The notes: generated from the letters alone by a model not told the origin. Positions 9,111-18,580 are shown, numbered from the stretch's first letter. The stretch: DNA of 50,092 nucleotides from Pseudooceanicola sp. HF7 (GCF_011806405.1 NZ_JAATOW010000034.1:1-50092); one strand, 5' to 3'. Translations and numbers: made by a program.

Positions 9111-10208
9111 TTAGACGTGGTCCTTTAGCCATTCTATTTCTTTCTCTTGCTCTTCGTGGAGCATACCAAGATCAAGCGTGACAAGCTTATTTCTAATTTC
9201 GCCTGCCCCCACGCGCCCGAACAAAGCCGAACGAGGCGACGGGGTGAACAGCATGGCCGGACTCCCAAAGGCCAGGGTCGCCACGCAGGCATGAACCCGG
9301 TCCGACAGGGTGAAATCAGCGTTGGCGTAGATGTTGATGTAGGTCCAAGGCTCGTCCGATGCCGTCGCGTTCGACTGGCGATAGATCTTGTGGGTGATGT
9401 GCGGGAAGAAGCGGTGCTCAGGCCGCACGATCAGCCGGCCATCGAAGGTCTCCGGCAGCTTCCGCTTGTCGAAGTAATCAGCCAGGTAGCCCTTAATCTT
9501 GCCCTTGTGGGCATACTTGTCGAGGAACTTCGGCACCGAGACGAAGTAGGTCTTGCCCTCGATCTCGACTTGGCGGGAGTTGTACTTGTCCCCCGGATCC
9601 GAGGAAAAAAGCTCCGGCTCGGGGTAGCGGTCGAAGTTGGAGGTGATGTACCTGAAGCCTTCCCGGACCTTGAACGGGTTCACGCAGCGGTTCAGGAAGT
9701 AGCCGCTGTCGATGCCGTCGTACTTCGGCACGCCGGGCAGCCAGTCCTTGATGATCCCGTAGGTGCGGTCATCGCGGGTCGAGATCAGATAGGGGGGGTA
9801 TTCCTCGAGGAAGCTCTTTACCGCGGCGATCTCCTTGTCGGTGAACTTGAAGAAGGCCGACGAGAGGAAGATCACCTTCACGCCGTTGTCGCGCAGGGCG
9901 CGGAACGCCTTTTCCCAGCTTTCCCGGATCCAGCCACCCAGAACCGGACCCTGGACGACCAGGTAGTCGATATCCAGGTACTGGGCGAAGTCGACATAGG
10001 TCTCCGGGTTGCCCTTGAACTTGTTGTGCAGGGTCCGGTAGTTCGGCTGGTCTTGGAAGAAACCGACGGCATCTTCGCCGAAGACCCGCTTGAGAACGTA
10101 TTCGCCACCGAGGTTGAAGAAGGCATTGCCTACGTTCTGTGCCCATTGCCCGCCGACAAGGGCGACACGCGGTGCCGGCTTCTGAGCCAGGGGGAAGATC
10201 TCAGACAT
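9111..10208 (-). CDS. Polysaccharide pyruvyl transferase family protein (backbone copy)
   Basis: A 365-aa member of the PF04230 family. Visible features are VALVGGQWAQNVGNAFFNLGG near the N-terminus, VVQGPVLGGW, VIFLSSAFFK, ISTRDDRTYG, and SDRVHACVATLAFGSPAMLF near the C-terminus, which matches the usual S-x-R-x-H signature. The frame is open to 10250, but the ATG at 10208 is preferred because it overlaps the end of fcl by 8 bp and yields a typical N-terminus. The last 100 bp (9111 to about 9200) is AT-rich while the rest is GC-rich. This mirrors the composition break in ugd and marks the other edge of the swappable cassette. Confidence 0.85.
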   Translation of the reverse strand: MSEIFPLAQKPAPRVALVGGQWAQNVGNAFFNLGGEYVLKRVFGEDAVGFFQDQPNYRTLHNKFKGNPETYVDFAQYLDIDYLVVQGPVLGGWIRESWEKAFRALRDNGVKVIFLSSAFFKFTDKEIAAVKSFLEEYPPYLISTRDDRTYGIIKDWLPGVPKYDGIDSGYFLNRCVNPFKVREGFRYITSNFDRYPEPELFSSDPGDKYNSRQVEIEGKTYFVSVPKFLDKYAHKGKIKGYLADYFDKRKLPETFDGRLIVRPEHRFFPHITHKIYRQSNATASDEPWTYINIYANADFTLSDRVHACVATLAFGSPAMLFTPSPRSALFGRVGAGEIRNKLVTLDLGMLHEEQEKEIEWLKDHV

Positions 10209-11157
10209 CCATGGATTCCTTTTTTTTAAGCTCTTGCTGCCAGTCGGCATAGGTCTGGGTGATCCCGTCTTTCAGCGAACGGGCGTCGTTCCAGCCCAGC
10301 CCGTGCAGGGTCGAGCTGTCCATCAGCTTGCGCGGCGTGCCGTCAGGCTTGGTGCTGTCGAAGACCAGCTCGGCCTCGTAGCCCACCACCTCGGCGATGG
10401 TCTCGGCCAGTTCACGGATCGTGACCTCGGACCCGGAGCCGCAGTTGACGTGCTCGTAGCCGGAATATTCCTTCAGCAGGAAGACTAGCGCATCGGCCAG
10501 GTCGTCGCAGTGCAGGAATTCGCGCAGCGGCGTGCCCGATCCCCAGAGCTCGACCGAGGCGGCACCGCTTTCCTTGGCCTCATGGAACTTGCGCAGCAGG
10601 GCCGGCAGCACGTGGCTGGAGGTCAGGTCGTAATTGTCCCCCGGTCCATACAGATTGGTCGGCATGGCCGCGATCCAGTCGCGCCCGTATTGCTTGCGAT
10701 AGGCTTGGCACAGCTTGATGCCGGCGATCTTGGCGATCGCGTACCATTCGTTGGTCGGCTCCAGCGGGCCGGTCAGCAGGCTGTCTTCCGGGATCGGCTG
10801 CGGCGCCATTTTGGGATAGATGCAGGACGAGCCGAGGAACAGGAAGCGGTCCACGTCATTGGCGTGCGCGGCCTCGACGATATTGGTCTCGATCTGCAGG
10901 TTGGCCAGCAGGAAATCCACCGGGTGGGTGCTGTTGGCCATAATGCCGCCGACCTTGGCGGCGGCCATGACGATGGCATCGGGTTTCACCTCGGCCATCC
11001 AGTCGCGGACCTGAGCCTGCTGCGTCAGGTCGACCACCTCGCGCCCGGCGGTGATGACCTCGCACTCCTCGGAGGCGAGACGCCGCACCACGGCGCCCCC
11101 CACCATGCCGCGATGCCCGGCAACCCAGATGCGTTTCCCGGTAATGTCCCAGCTCAT
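10201..11157 (-). CDS. fcl: GDP-L-fucose synthase
   Basis: A 318-aa short-chain dehydrogenase/reductase that epimerises and reduces GDP-4-keto-6-deoxymannose to GDP-L-fucose with NADPH. The dinucleotide motif is GHRGMVGGA, the catalytic Ser is in GSSCIYP, and the Tyr/Lys pair is in YAIAK. Length and N-terminus match WcaG. It lies 4 bp after gmd and overlaps the next gene by 8 bp, so gmd and fcl are co-expressed. It predicts fucose in the polymer. Confidence 0.96.
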   Translation of the reverse strand: MSWDITGKRIWVAGHRGMVGGAVVRRLASEECEVITAGREVVDLTQQAQVRDWMAEVKPDAIVMAAAKVGGIMANSTHPVDFLLANLQIETNIVEAAHANDVDRFLFLGSSCIYPKMAPQPIPEDSLLTGPLEPTNEWYAIAKIAGIKLCQAYRKQYGRDWIAAMPTNLYGPGDNYDLTSSHVLPALLRKFHEAKESGAASVELWGSGTPLREFLHCDDLADALVFLLKEYSGYEHVNCGSGSEVTIRELAETIAEVVGYEAELVFDSTKPDGTPRKLMDSSTLHGLGWNDARSLKDGITQTYADWQQELKKKESMDV

Positions 11158-11161
11158 GCGC

Positions 11162-12280
11162 TCATCCCTCCACGCTGACCGGCAGCTCCAGGCCGTGCTC
11201 TTTCAGCAGGGCGTGGCGCTTGGCGGTCTTGAGATCCGAGGCAACCATCTCGGCGCACATTTCCTGCGCGGTGATCTCGGGGACCCAGCCCAGGACTTCC
11301 TTGGCCTTGGTGGGATCGCCCAGCAGGGTGTCCACTTCGGCGGGGCGGAAGTAGCGCGGGTCGATCCGCATCACCACGTCCCCGACCTTCAGCGCCGGAG
11401 AGATGTTGTTGTCCACGGACTTGACGGTCGCCGTTTCCTCGACGCCCTCGCCGGTGAACTCCAGCTCGATGCCCAGCTCGCGGGCCGACCAGGTGATGAA
11501 CTCACGCACCGAGTACTGCACGCCGGTCGCGATGACGAAGTCCTCGGGTTCGTCCTGCTGCAGCATCATCCACTGCATGCGGACATAGTCCTTGGCATGG
11601 CCCCAGTCGCGCAGGGAATCGATGTTGCCCATGTAGAGGCAGGGCTCGAGACCCATGGCGATATTGGCCAGCCCCCGGGTGATCTTGCGGGTCACGAAGG
11701 TCTCGCCGCGGCGCGGGGACTCGTGGTTGAACAGGATGCCGTTGCAGGCATACATGCCATAGCTCTCGCGGTAGTTCACCGCGATCCAGTAGGCGTACAT
11801 CTTGGCCACGGCGTAAGGGCTGCGCGGGTAGAAGGGCGTCGTCTCGCGCTGTGGGATTTCCTGCACCAGGCCGAACAGTTCCGAGGTCGAGGCCTGGTAG
11901 AACCGGGTCTTCTTCTCGAGGCCGAGGAAGCGGATCGCCTCCAGCAGGCGCAGGGTGCCGATACCGTCGACGTCGGCGGTGTATTCGGGCGCCTCGAAGG
12001 ACACGGCTACGTGGCTCTGCGCGCCGAGGTTGTAGACCTCGTCCGGCTGGATCTCAGAGATCAGGCGGTTCAGGTTCGAGGTATCCGACAGGTCCCCGTA
12101 ATGCAGCTTCAGCCGGGCATGATCGACATGCGGATCCTGGTAGATGTGGTCCACCCGCTGGGTGTTGAACAGCGAGGCACGGCGCTTGATCCCGTGAACT
12201 TCGTAGCCTTTTTCCAGCAGGAATTCAGCAAGGTAGGATCCATCCTGGCCGGTGATCCCCGTAATCAGGGCTTTTTTCAT
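11162..12280 (-). CDS. gmd: GDP-mannose 4,6-dehydratase
   Basis: A 372-aa extended SDR enzyme that converts GDP-mannose to GDP-4-keto-6-deoxy-mannose. The NADP-binding motif is [14 protein letters not shown], followed by STSELFG, the YAVAK catalytic pair, and [18 protein letters not shown], all diagnostic for Gmd. It overlaps the upstream wcaI-like gene by 4 bp and precedes fcl by 4 bp. The substrate comes from ManC and ManB encoded elsewhere on this plasmid. Confidence 0.97.
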   Translation of the reverse strand: MKKALITGITGQDGSYLAEFLLEKGYEVHGIKRRASLFNTQRVDHIYQDPHVDHARLKLHYGDLSDTSNLNRLISEIQPDEVYNLGAQSHVAVSFEAPEYTADVDGIGTLRLLEAIRFLGLEKKTRFYQASTSELFGLVQEIPQRETTPFYPRSPYAVAKMYAYWIAVNYRESYGMYACNGILFNHESPRRGETFVTRKITRGLANIAMGLEPCLYMGNIDSLRDWGHAKDYVRMQWMMLQQDEPEDFVIATGVQYSVREFITWSARELGIELEFTGEGVEETATVKSVDNNISPALKVGDVVMRIDPRYFRPAEVDTLLGDPTKAKEVLGWVPEITAQEMCAEMVASDLKTAKRHALLKEHGLELPVSVEG

Positions 12281-13551
12281 TGGATATCCCTCGAACTTTC
12301 AAACTTGTTTTCACCTTCGGACGATACGCCCGACAAGGTTTCGAATTCTGATTTCGTGCGGCTGAGAATGGCATCCATGTCCCAGCGTTCAATCGCCCTA
12401 AGCCTGGCCAGGCGGCCAAGCTCCCGACGTTCTTGCGGATCCTCCAGAAGCTCTTCCAGGGCGGCGGCCATCGCGGCGGCATCCCCCGGCGGGGTGATAC
12501 GCCCGACGCCGTCGACCTCGTGGCCTAGGGCGGTATCGGGCGGGGTCGTCGCCACCACCGGCCGGCCGGACGCCAGCATATTGGTCAGCTTGGAGGGCAG
12601 CACCAGGTCGGCCGCCCCGGCGATCTGGGGCAGCAGGTGGACATCGGCCATCCCAAGAAGGTCGCTCAGCTTGTCCAGCGGCTGCAGCGGGAAGAAACGG
12701 ATCGAGGGGATTCCCTCGCTCATCGCCTCCAGCCCCTTGCGCATCGGGCCATCGCCGCACACCGCGATGGTCAGGTCATCGCGGTGGCTCAGCAGGCGCG
12801 CCATCTCGGGCAACACCTCCAGCCCCTGCTTGTTGGCAAGGTTGCCCGAATACAGCGCCACGTAGGGCGTGGTGATGCCCAGCTCCGCCTTCATCGGCGA
12901 GACGCCCTCGACTAGGCGGACCTTCTCGAGGTTGGCCCAGTTGCGCAGCTCGTAGATCCGGTCTTCGGGGACCTTCTTCTCGCGCAGCTTGTCCAGCATC
13001 GGCCCCGAGATCGAGCTGACCCGGTCAAAGCCGCCCAAGACCCATTTCTCGAAGCGCTTGGCCATCCGGCCGATGCGGCTGTCCTCCTTCAGCAGGCCGG
13101 TGGCGAAGGCCGCCTCGACCTCGTAATCCTGGATGTGAAGCCAGGCGGTGCCGCCGACGCTGCGTGCGGCCATCCAAGCCACCGGGGCGGCGGCCATCGA
13201 GGGCACGATCATCATCACCACGTCGGGACGCCGGCGCAGAGCCTTCCACATGGCAATCGGAAAGGCCGACAGGGCAAAGGTCGCGTAATGCAGGATGCGC
13301 TTTGCGCCGGTCGGGTTGGAGGGGACGTAGATCGGGCAATGGGCGATCCTGACGCCGTTCTCGCTGACCCGGCTCTTCCACCAGGGACGCCGCCAGCCAT
13401 CAAAGACCCGCCAGGCGGGGTAATAGGGCAGGGCCGTGACCACATCGGTTTCGACGCCTTCCTTTGCCATCCATTCCGCAAGGCCGGTGGTATAGACCCC
13501 GGTCGAGATCAGCTCTGGCGCATAGTTGATGCAGATCACCAGCAGACGCAT
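12277..13551 (-). CDS. wcaI: WcaI/WbuB-like glycosyltransferase (GT4)
   Basis: A 424-aa glycosyltransferase resembling WcaI of colanic-acid loci. The N-terminal [20 protein letters not shown] and [12 protein letters not shown] segments are characteristic of that group. The C-terminal half has [15 protein letters not shown] and a donor-binding segment ending in [18 protein letters not shown]. The ATG at 13551 is preceded by GGAGG at 5 nt. It is the first gene of the long leftward operon (wcaI, gmd, fcl, two pyruvyltransferases, sulfotransferases, GT4, wzx, wzy). An inverted repeat and an AT-rich stretch lie upstream. Donor specificity (WcaI is linked to fucose transfer in colanic acid) is inference only. 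Confidence 0.85.
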   Translation of the reverse strand: MRLLVICINYAPELISTGVYTTGLAEWMAKEGVETDVVTALPYYPAWRVFDGWRRPWWKSRVSENGVRIAHCPIYVPSNPTGAKRILHYATFALSAFPIAMWKALRRRPDVVMMIVPSMAAAPVAWMAARSVGGTAWLHIQDYEVEAAFATGLLKEDSRIGRMAKRFEKWVLGGFDRVSSISGPMLDKLREKKVPEDRIYELRNWANLEKVRLVEGVSPMKAELGITTPYVALYSGNLANKQGLEVLPEMARLLSHRDDLTIAVCGDGPMRKGLEAMSEGIPSIRFFPLQPLDKLSDLLGMADVHLLPQIAGAADLVLPSKLTNMLASGRPVVATTPPDTALGHEVDGVGRITPPGDAAAMAAALEELLEDPQERRELGRLARLRAIERWDMDAILSRTKSEFETLSGVSSEGENKFESSRDIQ

Positions 13552-13883
13552 CGGACCCTCCGGTCAACGGCGCAGGCCGGGCGGGACCCTGCAGGTGACA
13601 GCCGCGTTTCGGAAGCGGTAAAAATCCTTTCCGCTTCCTGGAGGCAGCAATCCGACATTTTGATAAACAAGAAAAAAACCAATCTTTTAAGAAATGCGGA
13701 CGATCGTCGAAAACAGCTTCCGGCGCCCTGACGCAGTTGTTCTCGCGAGAAAAATACCAGTTCTGCTGCGGGCCACAGCCTTTGCCATATTCTTTCCGGT
13801 GCGAATGTGCATTCCCTGCCCCGCTTCGCTCAGAAAAAGGGCGGCGGGACGGGCCGGGCGGCGCGCCCCAGACGGGGCTACGG
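13552..13883. promoter_or_regulatory. Leader region of the wcaI operon
   Basis: About 330 bp without a gene between the initiating transferase and wcaI. It contains an 8-bp perfect inverted repeat, GGAAGCGG (13611-13618) and CCGCTTCC (13631-13638), with a 12-nt spacer, and an AT-rich stretch at about 13655-13695, unusual for this GC-rich area and suitable for a leftward promoter. The rest, toward 13860, is GC-rich without recognisable coding potential. Promoter assignment is inferred from position. Confidence 0.4.
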
Positions 13884-13899
13884 TCACCGCCCCGTCTGG
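13868..13899 (-). terminator. Hairpin at the 3' end of the initiating transferase gene
   Basis: Perfect 11-bp inverted repeat, CCAGACGGGGC (13868-13878) and GCCCCGTCTGG (13889-13899), with a 10-nt loop that contains the stop codon at 13884-13886. The stem is very stable, but no U-run follows on the leftward strand. It may act as an RNA-end stabiliser or a Rho-assisted terminator rather than a classical one. Confidence 0.45.
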
Positions 13900-14582
13900 C
13901 CGAAAACGGCCTGTGCCGTCTTCAGGAGCAGGGTGCAATCCGTCACCAGGGAGGCCATGGACAGGTAGCGCACATCCATCTGCACGCGCTCTGCATAGCT
14001 GACGTCGTTGCGCCCCGAGACCTGCCACAGGCCGGTCAGGCCCGGACGCACGGAAAGATAGGCGGTGCGGTCGACCCCGTAGCGGACGATCTCGTCCCGC
14101 ACGACGGGGCGCGGACCGACAAAGCTCATCTCGCCCTTCAGCACGTTCCAGATCTGCGGCAGTTCATCGAGGCTGGTCGCGCGCAGGACATGGCCGAGGC
14201 GCGTGATTCTGGGGTCGTTGGCCAGCTTCTGATCCCGGCGCCACTCCGCCAGCGCCTCCGGGTTCTCGGCCAGGTATTCCTTCAGCTTCGCCTCGGCGTC
14301 CACGACCATGGTGCGGATCTTCCAGCAGCGGAAGGCCTTGCCGTTGCGGCCGACGCGACGGTGCCCGAAAAAGCCCACCCCTCCGTCGAAACGCGTGGCG
14401 ACCCAAAGCGCGAAAATGACCGGGATCAGGATCGGAAGAAGGAGAACGGCAAGGACGAGGTCGAAAAGACGCTTGCCGAAGGTCATGTAGAAAGTCTGGC
14501 TGTCCCGGCGGAGCACCGTACGGCGTCCACGGTCGGTAACGGGAACGGATCTGGCAACATTTCTAAAATCAAAGGTCTTCAC
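13884..14582 (-). CDS. Initiating sugar-phosphate transferase (WcaJ/ExoY/WbaP C-domain type)
   Basis: Transfers a hexose-1-phosphate to undecaprenyl phosphate and so starts the repeat unit at the inner membrane. The short form (232 aa) has one N-terminal membrane hairpin ([21 protein letters not shown]). The polyprenyl-phosphate transferase motifs follow: [54 protein letters not shown] and [14 protein letters not shown]. The open frame extends to 14897, but the start is set at GTG 14582 because a full AAGGAGG lies 6 nt upstream and the upstream part has no family similarity. The gene is transcribed away from wzc and is separated from wcaI by a leader region. Confidence 0.92.
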   Translation of the reverse strand: MKTFDFRNVARSVPVTDRGRRTVLRRDSQTFYMTFGKRLFDLVLAVLLLPILIPVIFALWVATRFDGGVGFFGHRRVGRNGKAFRCWKIRTMVVDAEAKLKEYLAENPEALAEWRRDQKLANDPRITRLGHVLRATSLDELPQIWNVLKGEMSFVGPRPVVRDEIVRYGVDRTAYLSVRPGLTGLWQVSGRNDVSYAERVQMDVRYLSMASLVTDCTLLLKTAQAVFGQTGR

Positions 14583-15256
14583 GATGAGCCTCCTTACGGC
14601 GCCAACTGAAACGTAACTACTTAAATATGAGGTCCTATAACACGAAAACTTTCGAGGCTGCACCTTACCTTTCAAGAGGGTATTTAGTTTTGCCGCGAGT
14701 GTCGAGATGCAGGTGCAGCAAGACCTGGGCATATCCCCGCTCAGACCAAGAAAAACCGCCCGGGGCCTATTTTTCACGCAGCGCCGCCCCTGTCCGCGCT
14801 TCCGGGCACGCTCGGGGCCCCGCCCTGCCGAAAGCCCATCGCTCAAAGGGCCGCGAGCCGGAGAGACAGGAAAATTATTGCGGTAACATTCCCGCACCCG
14901 ACCGGCGAGACGCCTGACACGCAGCCATGCCGCAACGCAGCATAAGTGGGCGCCACATTGCTGAGGAACAGGGTCCCTTCCCCGCCCTCAAGGAGCCCAC
15001 GACGCACAAGCCCTAGACAGCCCCCCCCCGGGGGCCTGCTTTTTGGCAGAAAACCGCTGCCGCGCCAGCTTTATTGCTTGGCACCCCCCCGCCATAGACC
15101 TAACCATTCAGGGAATTAGTCTGTAATCGCCGAGTTCGCATGTGATAGCGTACGGAAACTGAAGCGGGATCCCCAGCCGCCACCCTAACGTGCAAAGTCC
15201 ATCATGCAGACGCCCTGGAACGTTCCGGGCACTTCACCTTCCATATAAGTTTTTTC
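14583..15256. promoter_or_regulatory. Divergent regulatory region between the initiating transferase and wzc
   Basis: A gene-free region of 674 bp from which the leftward (initiating transferase) and rightward (wzc) units diverge. The left end (14600-14650) is AT-rich and fits a leftward promoter and leader. The middle is GC-rich. A hairpin followed by a T-run (15020-15044) and an AT-richer stretch before wzc follow. No recognisable binding site (such as JUMPstart/ops) was found. It is an obvious place for control of polysaccharide expression. Confidence 0.5.
15020..15044 (+). terminator. Terminator-like hairpin in the wzc leader
   Basis: GCCCCC (15020-15025) and GGGGGC (15030-15035) form a 6-bp stem with a 4-nt loop, followed after four bases by five Ts (15040-15044). 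On the rightward strand this resembles an intrinsic terminator about 210 bp before wzc. It could end an upstream transcript or act as an attenuator. The long C-run also makes the exact length here uncertain. Confidence 0.35.
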
Positions 15257-17416
15257 ATGAATCGTTCCATCTCAAATCTTTCCCCCAACAGCACAACCAA
15301 GTCACATGAAGAGACAGCCGGCGACGAAGTGGTTGACTTGGCTTCGCTTTTCAACACCCTCTGGCGTGGCAAGTGGCTGATCACCACCGTGTGCATAGCA
15401 AGCGTGCTTGTTGGCGTTTACTATGCCTATGCAGTCGCTCGACCAGAATTTACGGCAAGCTCGGTTGTCATTCTTGACACGAACCAAGAACAGGTCGTCG
15501 ACCTTGGCAGCATATTTCCGGGCATGAGCAGTGACGATACTGCCATCAACTCCGAAGTTGAAGTGATGCGCAGCCGGGTCCTAATCGGTCGGGTGGTCGA
15601 TCAACTCGACCTAACGAGCAACCCCGAATTCAACAGCGCTTTATTACCGCCGTCCTTGGTATCTAGGCTGAAGCTCCGCGTGATTGACATGCTCAGCGGA
15701 CCGGACCTAGCTAGTGAGCTCACCGAAGAAGAGACTGCGGAACGTGCTCGAGACCGCGCGATCAATACCGTACTGAACAAGATCGTCATCCGAAACCTGC
15801 CCAGCACCCTCGTCTTCGAGGTCCGCGCGACGACCTTCAGCCCGACTATGTCCGCGGCCCTGCCCGAGGCCATAGTGCAGACCTACATCAACGACCAGCT
15901 CCAGGTAAAACTGGACCAGATGGACGAGGCCACCAACTGGCTTTCCGAGCGCGTCGCAGAACTGCAAACCCAGCTTGAAGAGGCAGAGGTGCGTGTCAAC
16001 GCGTTCAACGCCAGTACCGATCTTGTCAATCCGGAAATGCTGTTGGCCAGCGAACGCCAACTCAAGGAAGTGCGCACCCGGATCGAGGACGCCAAGACCA
16101 CTGTCGCCGCCCTGACCGAGCGCCAGGAGCAGGAAGCCTCGGCCACCACCTACGCCGAGAAGGCCGAGCTTTTCAACGACGCCCAGCTAAGGGGCTTCCT
16201 GCCCAGGATCGACGAGCCCGCCATCGCCCAGGCCTTCGATACGCGCTATGCCCAGCTGGTCACCCGCGACCAGTCCGAGCTTCTGCGCGCCCAGAACCAG
16301 CTTGCCGTGCTGCAGAATTCCGAGAAGAGTCTGTCCCAGCAGATAGAAACGCAGAACGCCGACCTGATCCAGCTGCAACAGCTGACCCGCGAAGCCGAAG
16401 CCACCCGGCTGCTCTACGAACACTTCCTGACCCGCCTGAAAGAAACCTCGGCGCAGCAGGGCATCCAGAGCGCCGACAGCCGCCTGCTGTCACATGCAGT
16501 CCAGCCCCTAATGCCCTCGGCGCCGCGCAAGTCCGTCATTGTCGCCATGGCAGCGATCCTCGGTTTCATGCTGAGCAGCGCCATTGTCCTGATCCGCGAG
16601 ATCCGCCAGAACACTTTCCGCATGGCGCAGGATCTCGAGCGCAAGACCGGCTACACCGTCATGGGCCAGATCCCGCTTCTGCCGGCCCGTGCCCGCCGGG
16701 ACGTGCTTCAGTACCTCGTCGACAAGCCGGCTTCCTCGGGGGCCGAGGCCGTCCGCAACCTGCGGACCTCGGTGCTGCTCTCAAATGTCGCCAACCCGCC
16801 GCAGATCATCGGGACCAGCTCCTCGGTACCCGGCGAGGGCAAGACGACCATGTCGCTCTCCCTGGCCCAGAACTTCACCGGCATGGGAAAGAAGGTCCTG
16901 ATCATCGAGGGCGACATCCGTCGCCGGGTCTTCGGCCAGTACCTCAACAGCACCCAGCAAGAGGGGCTGATCACCGTGCTGAATGGCAAAAAGACGCTGG
17001 AAGAGGTCATCCTGACGGACGATCGCGTGGGCCACGGCACCGATATCCTAATCGGCGAGAATTCTTCGGTCAACGCGGCCGACCTGTTCTCCTCCGCCGC
17101 CTTCAGCAAGCTGATCGCGGAAGTGCGGGAAAAATACGACACAATCATCATCGACACCCCGCCGGTGCTGGTCGTGCCGGATGCCCGCATCGTCGCGCAG
17201 CATGTCGATGCCATGCTCTTCGTCGTCGCTTGGGACCGCACCCCCAAGAGCCAGGTCACGGCCGCGCTGCACATGTTCGAGGCCTCCGGCCAGAAGATCA
17301 GCGGGCTAGTGCTGAACCAGATCAACCCTAAGGGCATGCGCAACTACGGCTACGGCGGCAAATACGGCGGCTATGGCGCCTACGGCTCCTATGGCGGCAA
17401 GTACTACGAGAACTGA
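15257..17416 (+). CDS. wzc: Polysaccharide co-polymerase / autophosphorylating tyrosine kinase (Wzc/ExoP-like)
   Basis: A 719-aa inner-membrane protein that controls chain length and export with Wza. It has an N-terminal Wzz domain between two membrane segments (about residues 40-62 and 425-446) and a periplasmic coiled-coil part rich in Glu/Gln. A C-terminal BY-kinase domain carries Walker A SVPGEGKTT (Lys near 529), Walker A' LIIEGDIRR and Walker B IIIDTPP. The last 24 residues form a tail with eight tyrosines in Gly-rich context, the expected autophosphorylation cluster. The first 570 bp or so is AT-richer than the rest, suggesting a mosaic gene. No low-molecular-weight tyrosine phosphatase (Wzb) is encoded nearby. 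Confidence 0.94.
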   Translation: MNRSISNLSPNSTTKSHEETAGDEVVDLASLFNTLWRGKWLITTVCIASVLVGVYYAYAVARPEFTASSVVILDTNQEQVVDLGSIFPGMSSDDTAINSEVEVMRSRVLIGRVVDQLDLTSNPEFNSALLPPSLVSRLKLRVIDMLSGPDLASELTEEETAERARDRAINTVLNKIVIRNLPSTLVFEVRATTFSPTMSAALPEAIVQTYINDQLQVKLDQMDEATNWLSERVAELQTQLEEAEVRVNAFNASTDLVNPEMLLASERQLKEVRTRIEDAKTTVAALTERQEQEASATTYAEKAELFNDAQLRGFLPRIDEPAIAQAFDTRYAQLVTRDQSELLRAQNQLAVLQNSEKSLSQQIETQNADLIQLQQLTREAEATRLLYEHFLTRLKETSAQQGIQSADSRLLSHAVQPLMPSAPRKSVIVAMAAILGFMLSSAIVLIREIRQNTFRMAQDLERKTGYTVMGQIPLLPARARRDVLQYLVDKPASSGAEAVRNLRTSVLLSNVANPPQIIGTSSSVPGEGKTTMSLSLAQNFTGMGKKVLIIEGDIRRRVFGQYLNSTQQEGLITVLNGKKTLEEVILTDDRVGHGTDILIGENSSVNAADLFSSAAFSKLIAEVREKYDTIIIDTPPVLVVPDARIVAQHVDAMLFVVAWDRTPKSQVTAALHMFEASGQKISGLVLNQINPKGMRNYGYGGKYGGYGAYGSYGGKYYEN

Positions 17417-17689
17417 TCGCCCGCTACTCTCCCCCAGCCACGCGGGGCTGCCTTCCGGACCGCGCCGGGCCTCTGAACGGGGCCCTTGGCCATGCTGCTG
17501 AAAGTTGCGCCGCTCTTGACGCCTTGCGCGGCCTTGGCGGCAGGCCGAGGCTTGCAGAGCGTACCCCCGCGATGGATAAGAACCAGAGGCGCCGGCACAG
17601 GCGCGGGGCGGTTTCGCCCGGCAGGGTTTGCCTTGCACCAATTTTACGATGGCCCAAATTTACGGGCCGGTTTTCGATTGGAGATCATT

Positions 17690-18484
17690 TTGGATTACGA
17701 GAAGCTGACAACCGTGATGCGGACACTTGCCCTGGAAGCCGGCGCGAAGATCATGGAGATCTACGATGCCGACGATTTTGAGGTGAAGACCAAGTCCGAC
17801 GAAAGCCCGGTCACCGCCGCTGACGAGGCCGCCGATGCGCTGATCTCGGGGGGGCTGCGCACGGCCTTCCCGGATGTGCTGCTGGTGACCGAGGAACAGG
17901 CGGCCACGCACGAGGAAAGTGCCGCCACCTTCCTGATCGTCGACCCGCTCGACGGCACCAAGGAATTCATCAACCGTCGCGGCGATTTCACCGTCAACAT
18001 CGCGCTGGTGGAAAACGGCACGCCGACCCGTGGCGTGGTCTATGCCCCGGCGCGCGACCGCATGTTCTATACGCTGGAGGATGGCTCCTCGGTCGAGGAA
18101 CTCGGCCCCTTCGGCGAGACCGCCGGAGAGCTCAAGCCGATCCGCGTCGCCGCCAGCGACAACAGCGCGCTGATGGTCGTGGCCTCCAAAAGCCACCGCG
18201 ACCAGGCGACCGACGACTACATCGGCAAGTATGCCGTGAAGGACATGAAGAGCGCGGGCTCCTCGCTGAAGTTCTGCCTGGTGGCCACCGGCGAGGCGGA
18301 TCTCTACCCGCGCGTCGGGCGCACGATGGAATGGGACACCGCGGCCGGCCATGCCGTTCTGCAGGGCGCCGGCGGCAAGGTGGTGCGTTTCGACGACCTC
18401 TCCCCGCTGGTCTACGGCAAGGAAGGCTATGCGAACCCGTTCTTCATCGCCTATGCTCCGGCCGTCGACCTGAAAGAGGCCTGA
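17690..18484 (+). CDS. cysQ: 3'(2'),5'-bisphosphate nucleotidase CysQ
   Basis: A 264-aa Mg2+-dependent phosphatase of the inositol monophosphatase fold that degrades 3'-phosphoadenosine 5'-phosphate (PAP), the product of PAPS sulfotransferases. Motifs are SDESPVTAADEAAD, VDPLDGTKEF (metal binding) and EWDTAAGHAVLQGAGG. The frame is open upstream, but TTG at 17690 is chosen: GGAG lies 7 nt before it, and the resulting N-terminus (LDYEKLTTVMRTLALEAG) matches the family. Together with two sulfotransferases this argues for active sulfation. It follows wzc after about 270 bp that contain no gene. Confidence 0.92.
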   Translation: MDYEKLTTVMRTLALEAGAKIMEIYDADDFEVKTKSDESPVTAADEAADALISGGLRTAFPDVLLVTEEQAATHEESAATFLIVDPLDGTKEFINRRGDFTVNIALVENGTPTRGVVYAPARDRMFYTLEDGSSVEELGPFGETAGELKPIRVAASDNSALMVVASKSHRDQATDDYIGKYAVKDMKSAGSSLKFCLVATGEADLYPRVGRTMEWDTAAGHAVLQGAGGKVVRFDDLSPLVYGKEGYANPFFIAYAPAVDLKEA

Positions 18485-18580
18485 GCGCAAGCCCCATGGC
18501 GCATATGACTGCTGATCCCGGACTTCGCGGTCCGGGAGACCTGCCGGACTCGTCCCGCCACCACCAGCCGGAGGGTCCGG

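Noticed and set aside
9147-10229. A 360-codon rightward frame opposite the pyruvyltransferase gene
   Set aside because: No family motif and shadow-type composition.
11051-12865. A 604-codon rightward frame opposite gmd and the wcaI-like gene
   Set aside because: Antisense of diagnostic Gmd and GT4 sequences; composition typical of a GC-driven shadow frame.
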